A DNA stretch of 64,000 bases from Alphaproteobacteria bacterium (GTDB taxonomy: Bacteria > Pseudomonadota > Alphaproteobacteria > Rhodobacterales > Rhodobacteraceae), in assembly GCA_009908505.1 (NCBI GenBank), contig JAAAPD010000014.1, forward strand, positions 31,739 to 95,738. Reading direction: 5' to 3'. The notes beneath the pieces are model-generated. The model searched no databases. It worked only from the letters and a program-made list of their open reading frames with translations, and was not told the origin of the DNA. Position 1 is the first letter of the stretch. Every line of letters begins with the position of its first letter. The position numbers and the translations under genes were made by a program. Positions 1 to 7,915 of this stretch are shown piece by piece.

Positions 1-171
1 GGATTGCCGTGGATGGCCACGCTCGTGCAGACCTACCTGCATGTGGGCCTGCGGTTCGGCCAGGCGCGACAGGTGACCCAGGACATCCCGCGGCTGCTCG
101 ATCGCCCGGCCACGCCGCTTGACGATGTCGTCGCCCGGGACCGGGCCACCTGGCGGTGCGGCACCGGCTGA
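1..171 (+). CDS. C-terminal fragment of a probable NmrA-like/SDR oxidoreductase
   Basis: An open frame enters from the left edge and ends at TGA 169-171, leaving 56 residues. The tail has a helix-like stretch followed by a segment ending PLDDVVARDRATW. That resembles the C-terminal end of NmrA-like NAD(P)-binding proteins, where a conserved acidic/aromatic motif precedes the last helix. The nucleotide-binding Rossmann part would lie outside the window, so the family call rests on this short tail alone. No link to photosynthesis is visible. Confidence 0.45.
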   Translation, partial: GLPWMATLVQTYLHVGLRFGQARQVTQDIPRLLDRPATPLDDVVARDRATWRCGTG

Positions 172-365
172 TATCGGCCGGAACACCGCCGCATGTCGGC
201 GGAAAATCGCTATATCTAAATTTTTTCAATCTGTTAGCGGGAATTTGCCGAACGGTCGGCTGATCCCCGCCAAGGGAAAGTTCGCGCGCATTTTTCCCCC
301 TTTCAGACCGACCGGGGGCACAATAGGTCGTCCCAGAGGTGGAACGACCACCACCGCCTAGAATC

Positions 366-382
366 CCGGGCTTCGGGCCCGG
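366..382 (+). other. Hairpin in the leader of the DUF481 gene
   Basis: CCGGGC and GCCCGG form a perfect 6-bp stem around a 5-nt loop, about 20 bases before the start codon at 403. A second hairpin lies at 326-349 (GGTCGT pairing with ACGACC). They sit in the probable 5' untranslated region and could affect mRNA stability. Their function is unknown. Confidence 0.35.
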
Positions 383-402
383 CAACGCAAAGGAAAACGA
401 GT

Positions 403-1218
403 ATGTACAAGACGATTATTCTCGCCATGGCCACCGCCGGCGTGACATCGACCGCCGCGCTGGCCCAGTCGGCCCTGGATGCTTCGGCCGCCGAGGACCG
501 GATCGAAGCGCTCAACGAGGACATCGAGGATGACTTCGAGCGCGAAACCCCGCAATTCGGCAACGAAGGCCGTGCGACGGGCTTCACCGGCAGCTTCGCC
601 CTGCAGGGCTCGGCGACCAGCGGCAACACCGACACCGCCACCCTGGGGATCGGCGCCAACATGGGCTACTACGATGGCCTCAACGGCTACGACCTGCAAC
701 TGAGCTACCAGTTCTCGGAAAACGAAGGCGTCACCGACGAGGACAGCCTGCTTTACGAGTTCGAGTACACCCGTGATTTCGGCCGCAGCTACTATGGCTT
801 CGCCAAGCTGCAGGGCAATGTCGAACGCCTGCCCTTCGACACCAGCGACAACTTCCTGGGCGTCGGCATCGGCTATCGCGTCTTCGACAGCCCGACCGTG
901 CAATGGGCCGTGCAGGCCGGTGCCGGCTACCGCGTGGCCGAGCTGGACAGCGTAGATGACCTGAACGAAGGCGCGCTGGCCGTGTCCTCGAACTACTACA
1001 ACCAGTTCACGGACACTGTCGCTCTGACCAACGATACCGACATCATCTCTTCGGACTCGGACACCGTGGTCTACAACGACCTCGGCGTGAACGTGAGCAT
1101 GACCGACACCCTGGCCCTGCGCACCAGCGTCGTGACCGAGTATCACACCGATCCCGAGCCCGGCAAGAAAGACACCGACAACACGTTCGGCGTCTCGCTG
1201 GTCTACAGCTTCGACTGA
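403..1218 (+). CDS. DUF481 family outer-membrane protein
   Basis: This is a 271-residue protein with a clear Sec signal peptide (MYKTIILAMATAGVTSTAALA, cleavage near residue 22). An acidic helical segment follows at about 27-48. The rest is a repetitive aromatic-alternating beta-strand region ending in YSFD, as in outer-membrane barrels. The ATSGNTDTATLGIGANMGY block is typical of the DUF481 (YdiY-like) family of predicted salt-induced or porin-like barrels. AAAGGAAA precedes the ATG. The gene is monocistronic, with hairpins in its leader and a strong terminator behind it. The substrate is unknown. Confidence 0.8.
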   Translation: MYKTIILAMATAGVTSTAALAQSALDASAAEDRIEALNEDIEDDFERETPQFGNEGRATGFTGSFALQGSATSGNTDTATLGIGANMGYYDGLNGYDLQLSYQFSENEGVTDEDSLLYEFEYTRDFGRSYYGFAKLQGNVERLPFDTSDNFLGVGIGYRVFDSPTVQWAVQAGAGYRVAELDSVDDLNEGALAVSSNYYNQFTDTVALTNDTDIISSDSDTVVYNDLGVNVSMTDTLALRTSVVTEYHTDPEPGKKDTDNTFGVSLVYSFD

Positions 1219-1254
1219 GACCGACCGGCTTTCGGATTGCATTCCCGATCCATT

Positions 1255-1283
1255 GGGGCGGCCCTGTCGTGGCCGCCCCTTTT
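1255..1283 (+). terminator. Rho-independent terminator of the DUF481 gene
   Basis: A perfect 9-bp GC stem (GGGGCGGCC with GGCCGCCCC) around the loop CTGTCGT is followed directly by TTTT. It lies 37 bases after the DUF481 stop codon and isolates that gene from the tRNA. Confidence 0.85.
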
Positions 1284-1385
1284 CACATTCCGGCATTGTC
1301 GGGCCGCAAAAATTTGTCCTGCTGCGGACATTTTCCGCTTGCAGCCCTGCCCGACTTTTCCTACATCACACCCCACGAAACGGAC

Positions 1386-1460
1386 GCGGGTGTAGCTCAG
1401 GGGTAGAGCATTACCTTGCCAAGGTAAGGGTCGTGAGTTCGAATCTCATCACCCGCTCCA
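1386..1460 (+). tRNA. tRNA-Gly (anticodon GCC)
   Basis: A full cloverleaf can be drawn. The acceptor stem is GCGGGTG with CACCCGC and the D arm is GCTC...GAGC. The anticodon stem is TTACC/GGTAA around loop TTGCCAA, giving anticodon GCC at 1418-1420. The T arm has loop TTCGAAT, and the genome-encoded CCA is at 1458-1460. It lies just outside the photosynthesis cluster. Confidence 0.96.
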
Positions 1461-1575
1461 TTTCGGCCTCCGAACAACACGCACATTCGGGCCCTTCGAC
1501 GATGCGGTCTCGAAATACCCTTTTCGCCATGCTGGCTGGCGGGCCGCGGCCGACTACGCATGCCCCCGCGTGGCG

Positions 1576-2175
1576 TCACCTGTGATCAGCTGCCGCGCGC
1601 GATTGGTGAAACACGAAACGACACGCCCCTGCCCCGTCGGTGCAACACTCCGAATGACCGACGATGATCCGGCGATCCACCAACCGATGGAAAAGCGTCT
1701 CGAAGACCGCCAGGTGCCAAGGACAGCCTGGCATGGCAAGCGGATTGTCATGAATGACCAGTTCCATCGGGGGCGTGGCGTCATGCGTTACCCGCGCGTC
1801 GCCGGCAAAGGTCCAGGCATGGTGACTGATCGCCCTCAGCAGGATCGGCCCCGCCAAACGGCCCGGCAAGAGGCGCAGCACCAGCCGCGCCGGGGCGGGA
1901 ATCCGATGCGACAGGATGTAGTCGCCTGTCCTGCGGCCCGCCTCACGCGCGATACGATCCGCCGCGTCCTGCGGCAGTTCCGCGGCGACAGCGCGATGCA
2001 GAGACAAGGCATCGTGGGCGGGAATCATCCTGTCGGGCAGGTTGTCGACCAGGCCCGGCATCCCGGCGGCCGCGCACACCCGATCAAGAACCTCTGGCCC
2101 GGACAGCATCCTTACGGCCTCGACCATCTGCAGGATCGCATTGGGGCCGACCCGTCCTGACGGATGGGTCTGCAT
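1576..2175 (-). CDS. bchJ: BchJ, V4R-domain protein of bacteriochlorophyll synthesis
   Basis: The 199-residue product matches BchJ, long annotated as a divinyl protochlorophyllide 4-vinyl reductase. The C-terminal half (about 80-195) is a V4R-type small-molecule-binding fold, with Cys/His-containing segments including GHSECCTDGAGACRFVFH. The gene is last in the minus-strand run and starts 2 bases after the bchE stop, so it is probably co-transcribed and translationally coupled with bchE. Established work on other species assigns the main 8-vinyl reduction to BciA/BciB or chlorophyllide reductase. BchJ is therefore better seen as an accessory or substrate-handling protein. Confidence 0.88.
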   Translation of the reverse strand: MQTHPSGRVGPNAILQMVEAVRMLSGPEVLDRVCAAAGMPGLVDNLPDRMIPAHDALSLHRAVAAELPQDAADRIAREAGRRTGDYILSHRIPAPARLVLRLLPGRLAGPILLRAISHHAWTFAGDARVTHDATPPMELVIHDNPLAMPGCPWHLAVFETLFHRLVDRRIIVGHSECCTDGAGACRFVFHQSRAAADHR

Positions 2176-2177
2176 CG

Positions 2178-3827
2178 CTATTCGGCGGGCGTGGTGTGAT
2201 CGGCCAGGACCGCGCCGCTGTCACGGCTCTTCTGGCTGGCAACACGCGCCTTTTCGGCCTTGATCTGTGCGCGCACGCTTGCCTTGCGCTCGGCTGCCTT
2301 GGCCTTGCGGTCGGCCATGGCCTCCCAATCGGCCATCTGCGCCTCGGCGATTTGGCGACTGTCATCGAACTGGAAGTCGACCTTGTCCTTGGACTGCGGC
2401 CCCCAGTACCCGACCTTGCCCAGGTCATAGAATGTTCTCGCGAAGCCGGCCTTGGCGAAAGCGCGCAGGCAGCCCAGAAGGTATTTGCGGCGGAAGCCCC
2501 GCCCGCGCCAGGGATAATGGAACAGCGCCTTGATCATGTAGAAGCGCCGGTAATTGTGCATCACGCGATCGAGCAGCGTGGCGCGGTCCATCGCCTCGGG
2601 CTTCATGATCGGGGTGACGAAATTGTATTTCTCGAAATCGAAGACCTCGACCTTGTCGCGCAATTCCTGGAACAGCGGTGTGAAGGGCCAGGGGGTATAC
2701 ATCGTCCAGTTGGCGAGATCCGGGTTCCAGTCGCGGGCGAAGCGATAGGTCTCTTCCAGCGTTTCCTCAGTCTCGTTTTCAAGCCCGACGATGAACTGCG
2801 CCTCGGTGAAGATGTCAGCCTCGCGCAGCAGGCGGATCGCCTCCTTGTTCTCCTCGACGCGGGTTTCCTTGTTGAACCGGTCCAGCTTCATCTGCGCAGC
2901 CGCCTCGGTGCCCAGGCTGATATGCACCAGTCCCGCCTGCCGCCAGAGGCCCAGCATGTCCTTGTCGCGCTGGATGTCCGTCACGCGGGTGTTGATGCCC
3001 CATTTCACGCGCTCGGGCAGGCCGCGGCGGATCAGCTCCTCGCAGAATTCGGTGAATTTCTTCTTGTTGATGGTGGGTTCCTCGTCGGCAAGGATGAAGA
3101 AGCCGACGCCGTGATTGTTCACCAGGTCCTCGATTTCATCGACCACCTTCTGAGGGTCGCGGACGCGGTAGTCACGCCAGAATTTCCATTGCGAGCAGAA
3201 CGAGCAGGTGAACGGGCAGCCGCGCGCCAGGCTGGGAATGGCCAGCCGCGTGTTCAGCGGGATGTAGATGTATTTCTCCCAGTCCAGGATCGACCAATCG
3301 GGCGTGATGCCGTCGAGATCCTTGACCGTGGGCGCGGCGGGCGTGGCAATGATTTCGCTGCCTTGGGTGTAGGCGATGCCCTTGATCGACTTGCGGTCAT
3401 GTTGCCAGCGGCCATCCTCGAGCGCACGGACGAAATCCAGAAACACCTCCTCGCCCTCGCCGCGCACGATGGCGTCGATATGCGGGGCCTCGGACAGCAC
3501 CTGCTTGTACATGAAGGTCGCATGCACCCCGCCCAGCACCGTCACGGCATCCGGGGCAGCGGCCCGGGCAATCTCCAGCGCGCGTTCGGCGCGGTAGATC
3601 GACGGCGTGATCGAGGTGGCCCCGACGATATCCGGTTTCAGCGCGGCAATGCGCGCATGCAACTCGGCCTCGCCGATGTCATGCGTCATCGCGTCGATGA
3701 AATGGATGTCGGTATAGCCGGCGGCCTTGAGCGGGCCGGCCAGGTAGGCAACCCAGGCCGGCGGCCAGTTGCCGGCGATCTCGGCACCGCCGGAATGATA
3801 GTTCGGGTGAATCAGGACCAGTCGCAT
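2178..3827 (-). CDS. bchE: BchE, O2-independent Mg-protoporphyrin IX monomethyl ester cyclase
   Basis: This is a 549-residue radical-SAM enzyme that closes the E ring of bacteriochlorophyll using water as oxygen source. An N-terminal cobalamin-binding domain (about 1-140) precedes the radical-SAM core. The cluster cysteines C204, C208 and C211 lie in [13 protein letters not shown]. The C-terminal tail (about 480-549) is charged and rich in Ala/Lys, as in other BchE proteins. The ATG at 3827 has an AAGGAGG ribosome site that lies in an inverted repeat. The upstream gap to idi holds overlapping PpsR-like and FNR-like palindromes, which fits anaerobic induction. The O2-dependent isoenzyme acsF is also in the window. 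Confidence 0.96.
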   Translation of the reverse strand: MRLVLIHPNYHSGGAEIAGNWPPAWVAYLAGPLKAAGYTDIHFIDAMTHDIGEAELHARIAALKPDIVGATSITPSIYRAERALEIARAAAPDAVTVLGGVHATFMYKQVLSEAPHIDAIVRGEGEEVFLDFVRALEDGRWQHDRKSIKGIAYTQGSEIIATPAAPTVKDLDGITPDWSILDWEKYIYIPLNTRLAIPSLARGCPFTCSFCSQWKFWRDYRVRDPQKVVDEIEDLVNNHGVGFFILADEEPTINKKKFTEFCEELIRRGLPERVKWGINTRVTDIQRDKDMLGLWRQAGLVHISLGTEAAAQMKLDRFNKETRVEENKEAIRLLREADIFTEAQFIVGLENETEETLEETYRFARDWNPDLANWTMYTPWPFTPLFQELRDKVEVFDFEKYNFVTPIMKPEAMDRATLLDRVMHNYRRFYMIKALFHYPWRGRGFRRKYLLGCLRAFAKAGFARTFYDLGKVGYWGPQSKDKVDFQFDDSRQIAEAQMADWEAMADRKAKAAERKASVRAQIKAEKARVASQKSRDSGAVLADHTTPAE

Positions 3828-3835
3828 GAAGCCTC

Positions 3836-3850
3836 CTTGTCTAGGACAAG
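3836..3850 (-). promoter_or_regulatory. Inverted repeat overlapping the bchE ribosome-binding site
   Basis: CTTGTC and GACAAG are perfect 6-bp arms around TAG. Read on the minus strand, the right arm runs into the AAGGAGG Shine-Dalgarno sequence of bchE. It could be an operator or an mRNA hairpin that limits access to the ribosome site. Confidence 0.45.
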
Positions 3851-3864
3851 CGTGACATCTTTGG

Positions 3865-3882
3865 TGTCAACTTAAATTGACA
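3865..3882 (-). promoter_or_regulatory. PpsR/CrtJ-type operator upstream of bchE
   Basis: TGTCAACTTAAATTGACA matches TGT-N12-ACA with extended TGTCAA/TTGACA arms, the best form of the PpsR/CrtJ palindrome. It lies 38-55 bases upstream of the bchE start and overlaps the FNR-like site at 3877-3890. Confidence 0.8.
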
Positions 3883-3890
3883 CAGGTCAA
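3877..3890 (-). promoter_or_regulatory. FNR/FnrL-like palindrome upstream of bchE
   Basis: TTGACACAGGTCAA is a perfect palindrome of the form TTGAC-N4-GTCAA. It differs from the FNR consensus TTGAT-N4-ATCAA at one symmetric position. Its centre is about 56 bases from the bchE start codon. FnrL is known to activate bchE in Rhodobacter; binding here is inferred. Confidence 0.6.
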
Positions 3891-3915
3891 AGTGGCGGGC
3901 GTCATGCCGGGCGGG

Positions 3916-4449
3916 TCAGGCGAAAATCTGGCCCGCGTGCCGGTCCAGGTAGATGCGCAGCCAGGGAGTGTAGTCCTCGGGGCGGCGCCTCACCCTGTCT
4001 TCCAGCCGGCGCAGGGGCATCCAGTCCACGGCCATGACCTCGTCCGGGTTCGGGGTCACGATGGGGCGGGCGGCCACCCGCGCAAGGAACAGGTCCACCA
4101 CCTCGTGTTCGACAAGGCCGCCGCCAACGTCGGCGCGGTATTCGACCCGGCCTTGATGGTCCAGGTCGAGCCCGCTCAGGCCGAGTTCCTCGTCCAGCCG
4201 GCGGGCGGCGCAATCGCACGCCGGCTCGCCCCAATGCGGATGGGTGCAGCAGGCATTCGCCCAGAGCCCCGGCGTGTGATACTTGCCCAGCGCCCGCCGC
4301 TGCAGCAACAGGCTGTCGCCGCACTGCACGAAGACTGAAACGGCCTTGTGCCGCAGCCCCTCGCGATGGACCCGAAGCTTGTCCAGCGCAACCAGGTCGC
4401 CGCCCAGCCAGGCGGGGATCATCGCCGCATCAGGCGGCGGCGCTGTCAC
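3916..4449 (-). CDS. idi: Isopentenyl-diphosphate delta-isomerase, type I
   Basis: The 177-residue Nudix-fold enzyme interconverts IPP and DMAPP, feeding carotenoids and the phytyl tail. The type I signature is visible: LLLQRR, then GLWANACCTHPHWGE with the catalytic Cys, and the Nudix-like CAARRLDEELGL helix. The frame opens with GTG at 4449, whose GTGA overlaps the bchP stop; an ATG at 4422 is an alternative start. An idi gene of nearly this length (ORF176) sits in the same place in the Rhodobacter capsulatus cluster. Confidence 0.93.
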   Translation of the reverse strand: MTAPPPDAAMIPAWLGGDLVALDKLRVHREGLRHKAVSVFVQCGDSLLLQRRALGKYHTPGLWANACCTHPHWGEPACDCAARRLDEELGLSGLDLDHQGRVEYRADVGGGLVEHEVVDLFLARVAARPIVTPNPDEVMAVDWMPLRRLEDRVRRRPEDYTPWLRIYLDRHAGQIFA

Positions 4450-5630
4450 GTGAACTCCGGCCGGACCAGGCGCGTCAGATGGGCGAGGTTCTTCAGCCCG
4501 ATCCGCAGGTGGGCCATGGGCCGGGCCCGCACCAGCGCCTTGTTCATGTAGGCCTCGAAGGTCAGACGCTGCACATCCACGTCATGGCACAGTGACACGA
4601 AGCGTTCGCGCCGCTCGTCCGAGCGGTAATAGGCCTTCTGCATGCTGGCCAGCACGCGAAAGACCGTCTTGTGTTCGCGCATGAAAAGCTGCCGGGCCAG
4701 CCGCAGGTCGCGGGCGCGGCCCGTCTGCAGGCAGGCGGCGGCGGCGCTGGCGGCCACCCGCCCGCCGACCATGGCGTAATAGATCCCCTCGCCCGAACTG
4801 GGGGCGACGACGCCGGCAGCATCGCCGGCCAGCACCACGTCGCGGCCGTTGTCCCAACGATCCAAAGGTTGCAGCGGGATCGGCGCGCCCTCGCGCCGGA
4901 TGGTGGGACAGTCGGCCAGCCCGCTGGCCGCACGCAGGTCGGCCGTGGCCTGCTTGAGATTCACGTCGCGCACGAGGGACCCCATGCCGACGCTGGCCTT
5001 GTCGCCATGTGGGAAGACCCAGCCATAGAAGTCGGGCGAGATGCGTCCATCATAGACCACGTCGCAGCGGTCGGGGTGGTAATCGCCCACCGGGCCGGGC
5101 GCTTCGATGATCTCGTGGTAGGCGATGACGTAAGGAATGCGATCCCCACCCTCGACCTCGTCGCGCGCCACGTTGGACCGCGCCCCGTCCGCGCCGATCA
5201 CCAGCCGGGCCGAGAGGATGCGGGGCTCGCCGCTGTCGCGGTCGCGGTAGTGGACGCGCGGGTGGCCACCTTCGCGGTCGATGGACTGATATGTGCCGGT
5301 CAGGCGAATTGCCCCGGCATCCGCGGCACGGCTGCGCAGGAATTCGTCGAAATCCTCGCGGTCGACCATGCCGACAAAGCCGTTCTCGATGGGAATGTCC
5401 ACCCGGCGCCCGCTGGGGGCGATCATCCGCGCGGTGGTGATCCGCGCAACAAGCAACTCCTCGGGAATGGCGAAATCCGCGATCAGCCGGGGCGGAATGG
5501 CCCCGCCGCAGGGCTTGATCCGCCCGGCCCTGTCCAGCAGCGCGACACTATGCCCAGAGCGGGCCAGATCCTCGGCGGCGGTGGCTCCGCTGGGCCCGCC
5601 CCCCACCACGATGACATCGACGTCAGGCAT
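4446..5630 (-). CDS. bchP: BchP, geranylgeranyl diphosphate/bacteriochlorophyll reductase
   Basis: The 394-residue flavoprotein reduces the geranylgeranyl tail of bacteriochlorophyll a to phytyl in three NADPH steps. The FAD-binding GGGPSGATAAEDLARSG motif is at about residues 10-26, and the second FAD motif (VVLAGDAAGVVAPSSGEGIYYA) is at about 265-286. The length fits the family. It follows the PucC-like gene by 3 bases and overlaps idi by 4, so it is inside the bchG operon. Confidence 0.95.
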   Translation of the reverse strand: MPDVDVIVVGGGPSGATAAEDLARSGHSVALLDRAGRIKPCGGAIPPRLIADFAIPEELLVARITTARMIAPSGRRVDIPIENGFVGMVDREDFDEFLRSRAADAGAIRLTGTYQSIDREGGHPRVHYRDRDSGEPRILSARLVIGADGARSNVARDEVEGGDRIPYVIAYHEIIEAPGPVGDYHPDRCDVVYDGRISPDFYGWVFPHGDKASVGMGSLVRDVNLKQATADLRAASGLADCPTIRREGAPIPLQPLDRWDNGRDVVLAGDAAGVVAPSSGEGIYYAMVGGRVAASAAAACLQTGRARDLRLARQLFMREHKTVFRVLASMQKAYYRSDERRERFVSLCHDVDVQRLTFEAYMNKALVRARPMAHLRIGLKNLAHLTRLVRPEFT

Positions 5631-5633
5631 TGA

Positions 5634-6929
5634 TCATTCCCCCGGAACGGCCAGGGGCGCATTGCGGCCCTGGGTATGTGCGATCACCCGCTGGCCCATC
5701 AGGGCCGCGAGCACGAAAAGCGCCGCCTCGAACAGGAAGACCGCGCCGAAGGCCGCGCTGTCCTCGACCAGAAGCAGCCGCATCACGTCGACGGCCGCCG
5801 CGCCCAGCAGCCCGCCAAAACCCGCGGCGACGGCCTGCGCCGCGCCCCAGAGGCCCATGCGCGTGCCCTCGCGTGCGCCGCGCCCCTGCCCGGCCAGGGC
5901 CATCATCGACCCGATGGCCGCGACGGCGAACATGCCGTTGAAATAACCCAGAGTGACGACGGCCCCGGTCAGCGCGCCCGACAGTGCCAGCGGCCCCAGC
6001 GCCGAGATCGCCGCGAGGCTGGCCGCCGACCCCAGGCACCCGGCCACGACCCAATGCCGCAACGATCCGATGCGGAACCCCGTCGCGGCGATGCCCACGG
6101 TAAGCATGCCCAGGAACACCCCGCCGTTCTGCGCCCCGCTCAGCGAGGTCGACTGCCCGGGCGTGAAGCCGAAGACCAGCCCGGCATAGGGTTCGAGGAT
6201 CAGTTCCTGCATGAAATAGGCGGTCATGGACAGGAAGACGAAGATGGTGAAATTGCGCGCCTTCGGCTCGCCCCAGACCTCGCGCAGCCCGGCAACGAAA
6301 CCCTGCGGCTCGGTCTCGGGCTCGGCGGGGGCGACGCGGCCCTCGATGCCCCATACCGTCAGCGTTGTCAGGACAAGTGCGCCCAGGGTCACGATGCCGA
6401 CGATGCGCAGCAGCAGTTGCGGCGTGTAGGGGTCGAGGAAGGCGCCGACGGTGCCGGCCGTCACGGCGATCCCGGCAATCATCATCAGCCAGGTGATCGT
6501 GGCGGCCGCGGCCCGGCGACGCGGTGCCGTCGCGGTCGCCAAAAGGGCCAGAAGGGACGTGCCCGAGGCCCCCACCCCGACGCCGATCAGAGTGTAGGCG
6601 ACAACAGATAGCGCCATCCCCGCGGCAAAGCTCGATTCCAGCAGCACCACCCCGTGCGCCGCGCCATAGGCGCCCAGCGCCAGCGCGCCCATGCCGCCGA
6701 TGATCCAGCGCGTGCGGTGCCCGCCGGTATCCGACAAAAAGCCCCAGTTGGGCCGGGTGATCTGGATGCCGTAGTGCAGCGCCACCAGGAAGCCCGGAAG
6801 CACCGCGGGCAGCGCCAGTTCCACCACCATGAGGCGGTTCAGCGTCGAGGTGGTCAGCACCACCACCGCGCCCAGTGCCATCTGCACCAGGCCGAGGCGG
6901 ACGATCGAAAGCCAGCTCAGAGTCATCAT
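5634..6929 (-). CDS. PucC-family MFS protein of the bchG-bchP operon (ORF428/Bch2 type)
   Basis: This is a 431-residue membrane protein with about 12 hydrophobic segments. Its N-terminus (LSIVRLGLVQMALGAVVVLTT) and NRLMVVELALPAVLPG motif are typical of the BCH/PucC transporter family. The member found between bchG and bchP in Rhodobacter is ORF428. Members are thought to handle bacteriochlorophyll or assist light-harvesting assembly. I chose ATG 6929, which overlaps the bchG stop by ATGA; a second ATG follows directly. The open frame extends upstream to 7160, but that part lies inside bchG. A second PucC-family gene, lhaA, is at 19233. Confidence 0.9.
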   Translation of the reverse strand: MMTLSWLSIVRLGLVQMALGAVVVLTTSTLNRLMVVELALPAVLPGFLVALHYGIQITRPNWGFLSDTGGHRTRWIIGGMGALALGAYGAAHGVVLLESSFAAGMALSVVAYTLIGVGVGASGTSLLALLATATAPRRRAAAATITWLMMIAGIAVTAGTVGAFLDPYTPQLLLRIVGIVTLGALVLTTLTVWGIEGRVAPAEPETEPQGFVAGLREVWGEPKARNFTIFVFLSMTAYFMQELILEPYAGLVFGFTPGQSTSLSGAQNGGVFLGMLTVGIAATGFRIGSLRHWVVAGCLGSAASLAAISALGPLALSGALTGAVVTLGYFNGMFAVAAIGSMMALAGQGRGAREGTRMGLWGAAQAVAAGFGGLLGAAAVDVMRLLLVEDSAAFGAVFLFEAALFVLAALMGQRVIAHTQGRNAPLAVPGE

Positions 6930-7834
6930 AACCCTTCCATGTTGCGCAGTGCGAAGGCGGCCACCATCATGCCGCTGACATAAAGGCTCACGCCCGTCGC
7001 GTTGTACCAGGGCGCGCGGCCTTTCGGATCGGTCAGCAGGACGCGCATCGCCCAGCCCTGCGCCGCCAGCAGACCGGCGACAACCAGCCCGTGCCAGGGG
7101 CGGTCCCAGGCGAAAAGCAGCGCGATCACCGCCACCTGTGGCAGTGCCATAACCCAACAAGCCACCCGCGCCGCCCGTTCCGGGCCCAGCGTGACCGGCA
7201 GAGAGTTCACACCGGTCTGGCGGTCGCCTTCCAGGGCCTTGAAATCATTGAGTGTCATGATGCCATGCGCGCCAGCGGCATAAAGCAGAGCGACGATCAC
7301 GGTGGTCAGCGGTGGCGCCCCGGCCGACAATACGGCGGCCCCGGTGAACCAGGGCAACCCTTCGTAACACAAACCGACCAGGCCAGGCCCCCAGATCCCG
7401 GATCGCTTCAGCCGGATCGGTTCGGCCGAATAGGCCCAGGCGGCGGCGACCCCGAAGACGGTCGCGCCAAAGCCCCAGGGCCCCAGCACGGTGCCGAGAC
7501 CCAAGGCCAGCGCACTGATGAACAGCGCGATCCAAAGCCCCCAACGCCCGGGGATCTGACCCGAGGGAATAGGACGGTCGGGTTCGTTGATGGCATCCAC
7601 ATGGCGGTCGCACCAATCATTGGCGGCCTGGCTCATGCCGCAAACGACAGGGCCGGCCAACACCATCCCCACCAGCACCGCCACCGGCGCCGTGACGGGC
7701 GCGACACCCGAGGCCACGACACCGCAGAGATAGGCCCAGATCGGCGGGAACCATGTCACCGGCTTGAGTAGCGTGAGCACGGCGCGCGGCCGAGGCCATC
7801 GCCGGGAAGCGTGTAATGTTTCGCTGACACTCAT
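6926..7834 (-). CDS. bchG: BchG, bacteriochlorophyll a synthase
   Basis: The 302-residue UbiA-family membrane prenyltransferase attaches geranylgeranyl diphosphate to bacteriochlorophyllide a. The diphosphate/Mg site NDWCDRHVDAINEPDRP is at about residues 71-87, and the second acidic motif LNDFKALEGDRQTG at about 195-208. The KPVTWFPPIWAY start region is highly conserved. The ATG at 7834 begins MSV, which resembles other BchG N-termini. It has no visible Shine-Dalgarno sequence and lies between two PpsR-like palindromes. Leaderless translation, or initiation at GTG 7780, are alternatives. Confidence 0.94.
   Translation of the reverse strand: MSVSETLHASRRWPRPRAVLTLLKPVTWFPPIWAYLCGVVASGVAPVTAPVAVLVGMVLAGPVVCGMSQAANDWCDRHVDAINEPDRPIPSGQIPGRWGLWIALFISALALGLGTVLGPWGFGATVFGVAAAWAYSAEPIRLKRSGIWGPGLVGLCYEGLPWFTGAAVLSAGAPPLTTVIVALLYAAGAHGIMTLNDFKALEGDRQTGVNSLPVTLGPERAARVACWVMALPQVAVIALLFAWDRPWHGLVVAGLLAAQGWAMRVLLTDPKGRAPWYNATGVSLYVSGMMVAAFALRNMEGL
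7812..7829 (-). promoter_or_regulatory. PpsR-type palindrome, bchG-proximal copy
   Basis: TGTAATGTTTCGCTGACA fits TGT-N12-ACA. It lies inside the first codons of bchG and is separated by 6 bases from the upstream copy at 7836-7853. Paired palindromes at this spacing allow cooperative CrtJ/PpsR binding in Rhodobacter. Confidence 0.55.
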
Positions 7835-7835
7835 G

Positions 7836-7853
7836 TGTCAACTAAACTATACA
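7836..7853 (-). promoter_or_regulatory. PpsR-type palindrome, upstream of bchG
   Basis: TGTCAACTAAACTATACA fits TGT-N12-ACA and ends 2 bases before the bchG start codon. Its TGTCAA arm, read on the minus strand, gives a TTGACA -35-like hexamer, as in the bchC promoter. Confidence 0.65.
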
Positions 7854-7915
7854 ACAGAGATTCTTGAAAGAGTTTTCTTGTCGTGACCGGGCCACCGGCG
7901 AGGACGCGCCGTTTA

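Noticed and set aside
1397..1579. Open frame of 60 codons on the minus strand over the tRNA
   Set aside because: It reads through tRNA-Gly, has no ribosome site and no recognisable protein pattern.
3838..3857. TGT...ACA pair near the bchE start as a second PpsR site
   Set aside because: The spacer is 14 rather than 12 bases and the arms are not symmetric.
2196..3875. 559-codon open frame antisense to bchE
   Set aside because: It is a shadow of GC-rich third codon positions; bchE on the other strand has clear motifs.
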